64,000 nt of DNA from NCBI GenBank assembly GCA_023362775.1, contig JALMGJ010000006.1, positions 4,115,001 to 4,179,000 of the forward strand, given 5' to 3'. A program made the translations under genes and the position numbers. Source of the stretch: Charina bottae (lineage: Eukaryota; Chordata; Lepidosauria; Squamata; Charinaidae). Shown here in pieces: positions 63,255-64,000 of the stretch. A model generated the notes under the pieces. That model made no database searches and was not told where the DNA came from. It worked only from the letters and a program-made list of their open reading frames with translations. Position 1 is the first letter of the stretch. Every line of letters begins with the position of its first letter.

Positions 63255-64000
63255 AATTGAAAACCACCAACTCTTCAAAAGTGGAGTCTTCAGAGAGACC
63301 ATTCAAAAGTTAGGGAGCCATCTCTGAAGCAGTCTTCCCCTCTGAAACTATAAAATACATTCCCAGTACAGAAGAATGGGGTTGTAGCAGATGAAATGTG
63401 GACAGATTTGTAAAGAAAGAGTAACTTCTTCAGATGAAAGGAGGAACATTAACCTAACTAGGGAGTTGGGCCAGTCTGTATTCAAGGCCTTTATCTGGCT
63501 TGATTTGGGATTCTGTCCTCTTATAGAAAAACTCTCTATGCTGAGAAATAGCACCAGTCATGATGCATACAACCATGAGCCAAAATTTGGAAATGGATGG
63601 ACCCACGGTGCAGAATTCTGCTGGATCACATTCACAGCACCCAACTGTCAGCTTATCGTCATGTTAACGTAACTCTGGATTGTGTAGGATGCATTATAGG
63701 TGATGGATTGATGTGATTTTAGTTAATTTAACCATGGACATCTTTCAGAATTAAGAGTTGGTTAAAAAAAAAATGCTTAAGACTTTGGACAGTCGAATCC
63801 TCCAAAAGTACTAAGGGGTTACTTAAGAATGAAATGTTGATGTGCAGACAGAGAGGGCGCTGGCCATTTTACTACTCTGAAGGAAGGGAGTTAAAGACAG
63901 CTTGAAGACCCGGCAGCTGCAAGTACTCGTCACTCTCCGGAGAGCTTCTAATTATCAATGGGTGCTGCTAAGAGTTCTTCACGTCTCTCATTTAGGGTGT
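63255..64000. other. Right edge of window, LRGUK intron
   Basis: No exon with LRGUK leucine-rich repeats and no repeat identified; the next upstream LRGUK exon must lie beyond 64000. Confidence 0.4.

Overview
The window is vertebrate nuclear DNA, almost certainly from a squamate reptile (lizard or snake). Evidence: two Sauria-type tRNA SINEs, several RTE/BovB LINE copies whose 3' ends carry the squamate BovB signature, L2/CR1 LINEs, 5S-rRNA-derived SINEs and Penelope-like elements, all around two split host genes with standard GT-AG introns. I cannot name the species.

Host genes. (1) SLC35B4 (Golgi/ER UDP-sugar transporter), plus strand, nine coding exons from 348 to the stop at 16540; the first coding exon lies left of the window. 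All splice phases fit. (2) LRGUK (leucine-rich repeat and guanylate-kinase domain protein), minus strand, its last nine coding exons from 62678 down to the stop at 23226-23224; the leucine-rich-repeat exons lie right of the window. Again all nine exons join in phase. The genes are tail to tail, as I recall for human 7q33, with poly(A) signals near 16982 (SLC35B4) and 22716 (LRGUK).

Everything else is intron or intergenic DNA built largely of transposable elements. 1-16 kb: SLC35B4 introns with hAT-type MITEs, a rearranged L1, a Sauria SINE, BovB, a terminal-repeat DNA element, a Penelope-like element nested in a palindromic MITE, and a tandemly expanded SINE. 17-22.7 kb: intergenic, with a 102-bp tandem SINE array and an L2 carrying a nested hAT element. 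23-62.7 kb: LRGUK introns. Here lies the most striking object, a complete Ty1/copia LTR retrotransposon (26223-31272) with a single uninterrupted 1285-codon gag-pol frame, two 475-bp LTRs that look identical, a perfect 5-bp target duplication, and a primer-binding site matching the anticodon arm of initiator tRNA-Met. The LRGUK introns also hold an internally deleted L1 interrupted by BovB, more Penelope-like elements with inverted arms and hammerhead-like cores, and hAT MITEs with perfect 8-bp target duplications.

No rRNA or tRNA gene, CRISPR or prokaryotic operon was seen. Coordinates of splice sites, target-site duplications and LTRs were read base by base; edges of degenerate repeats are approximate.
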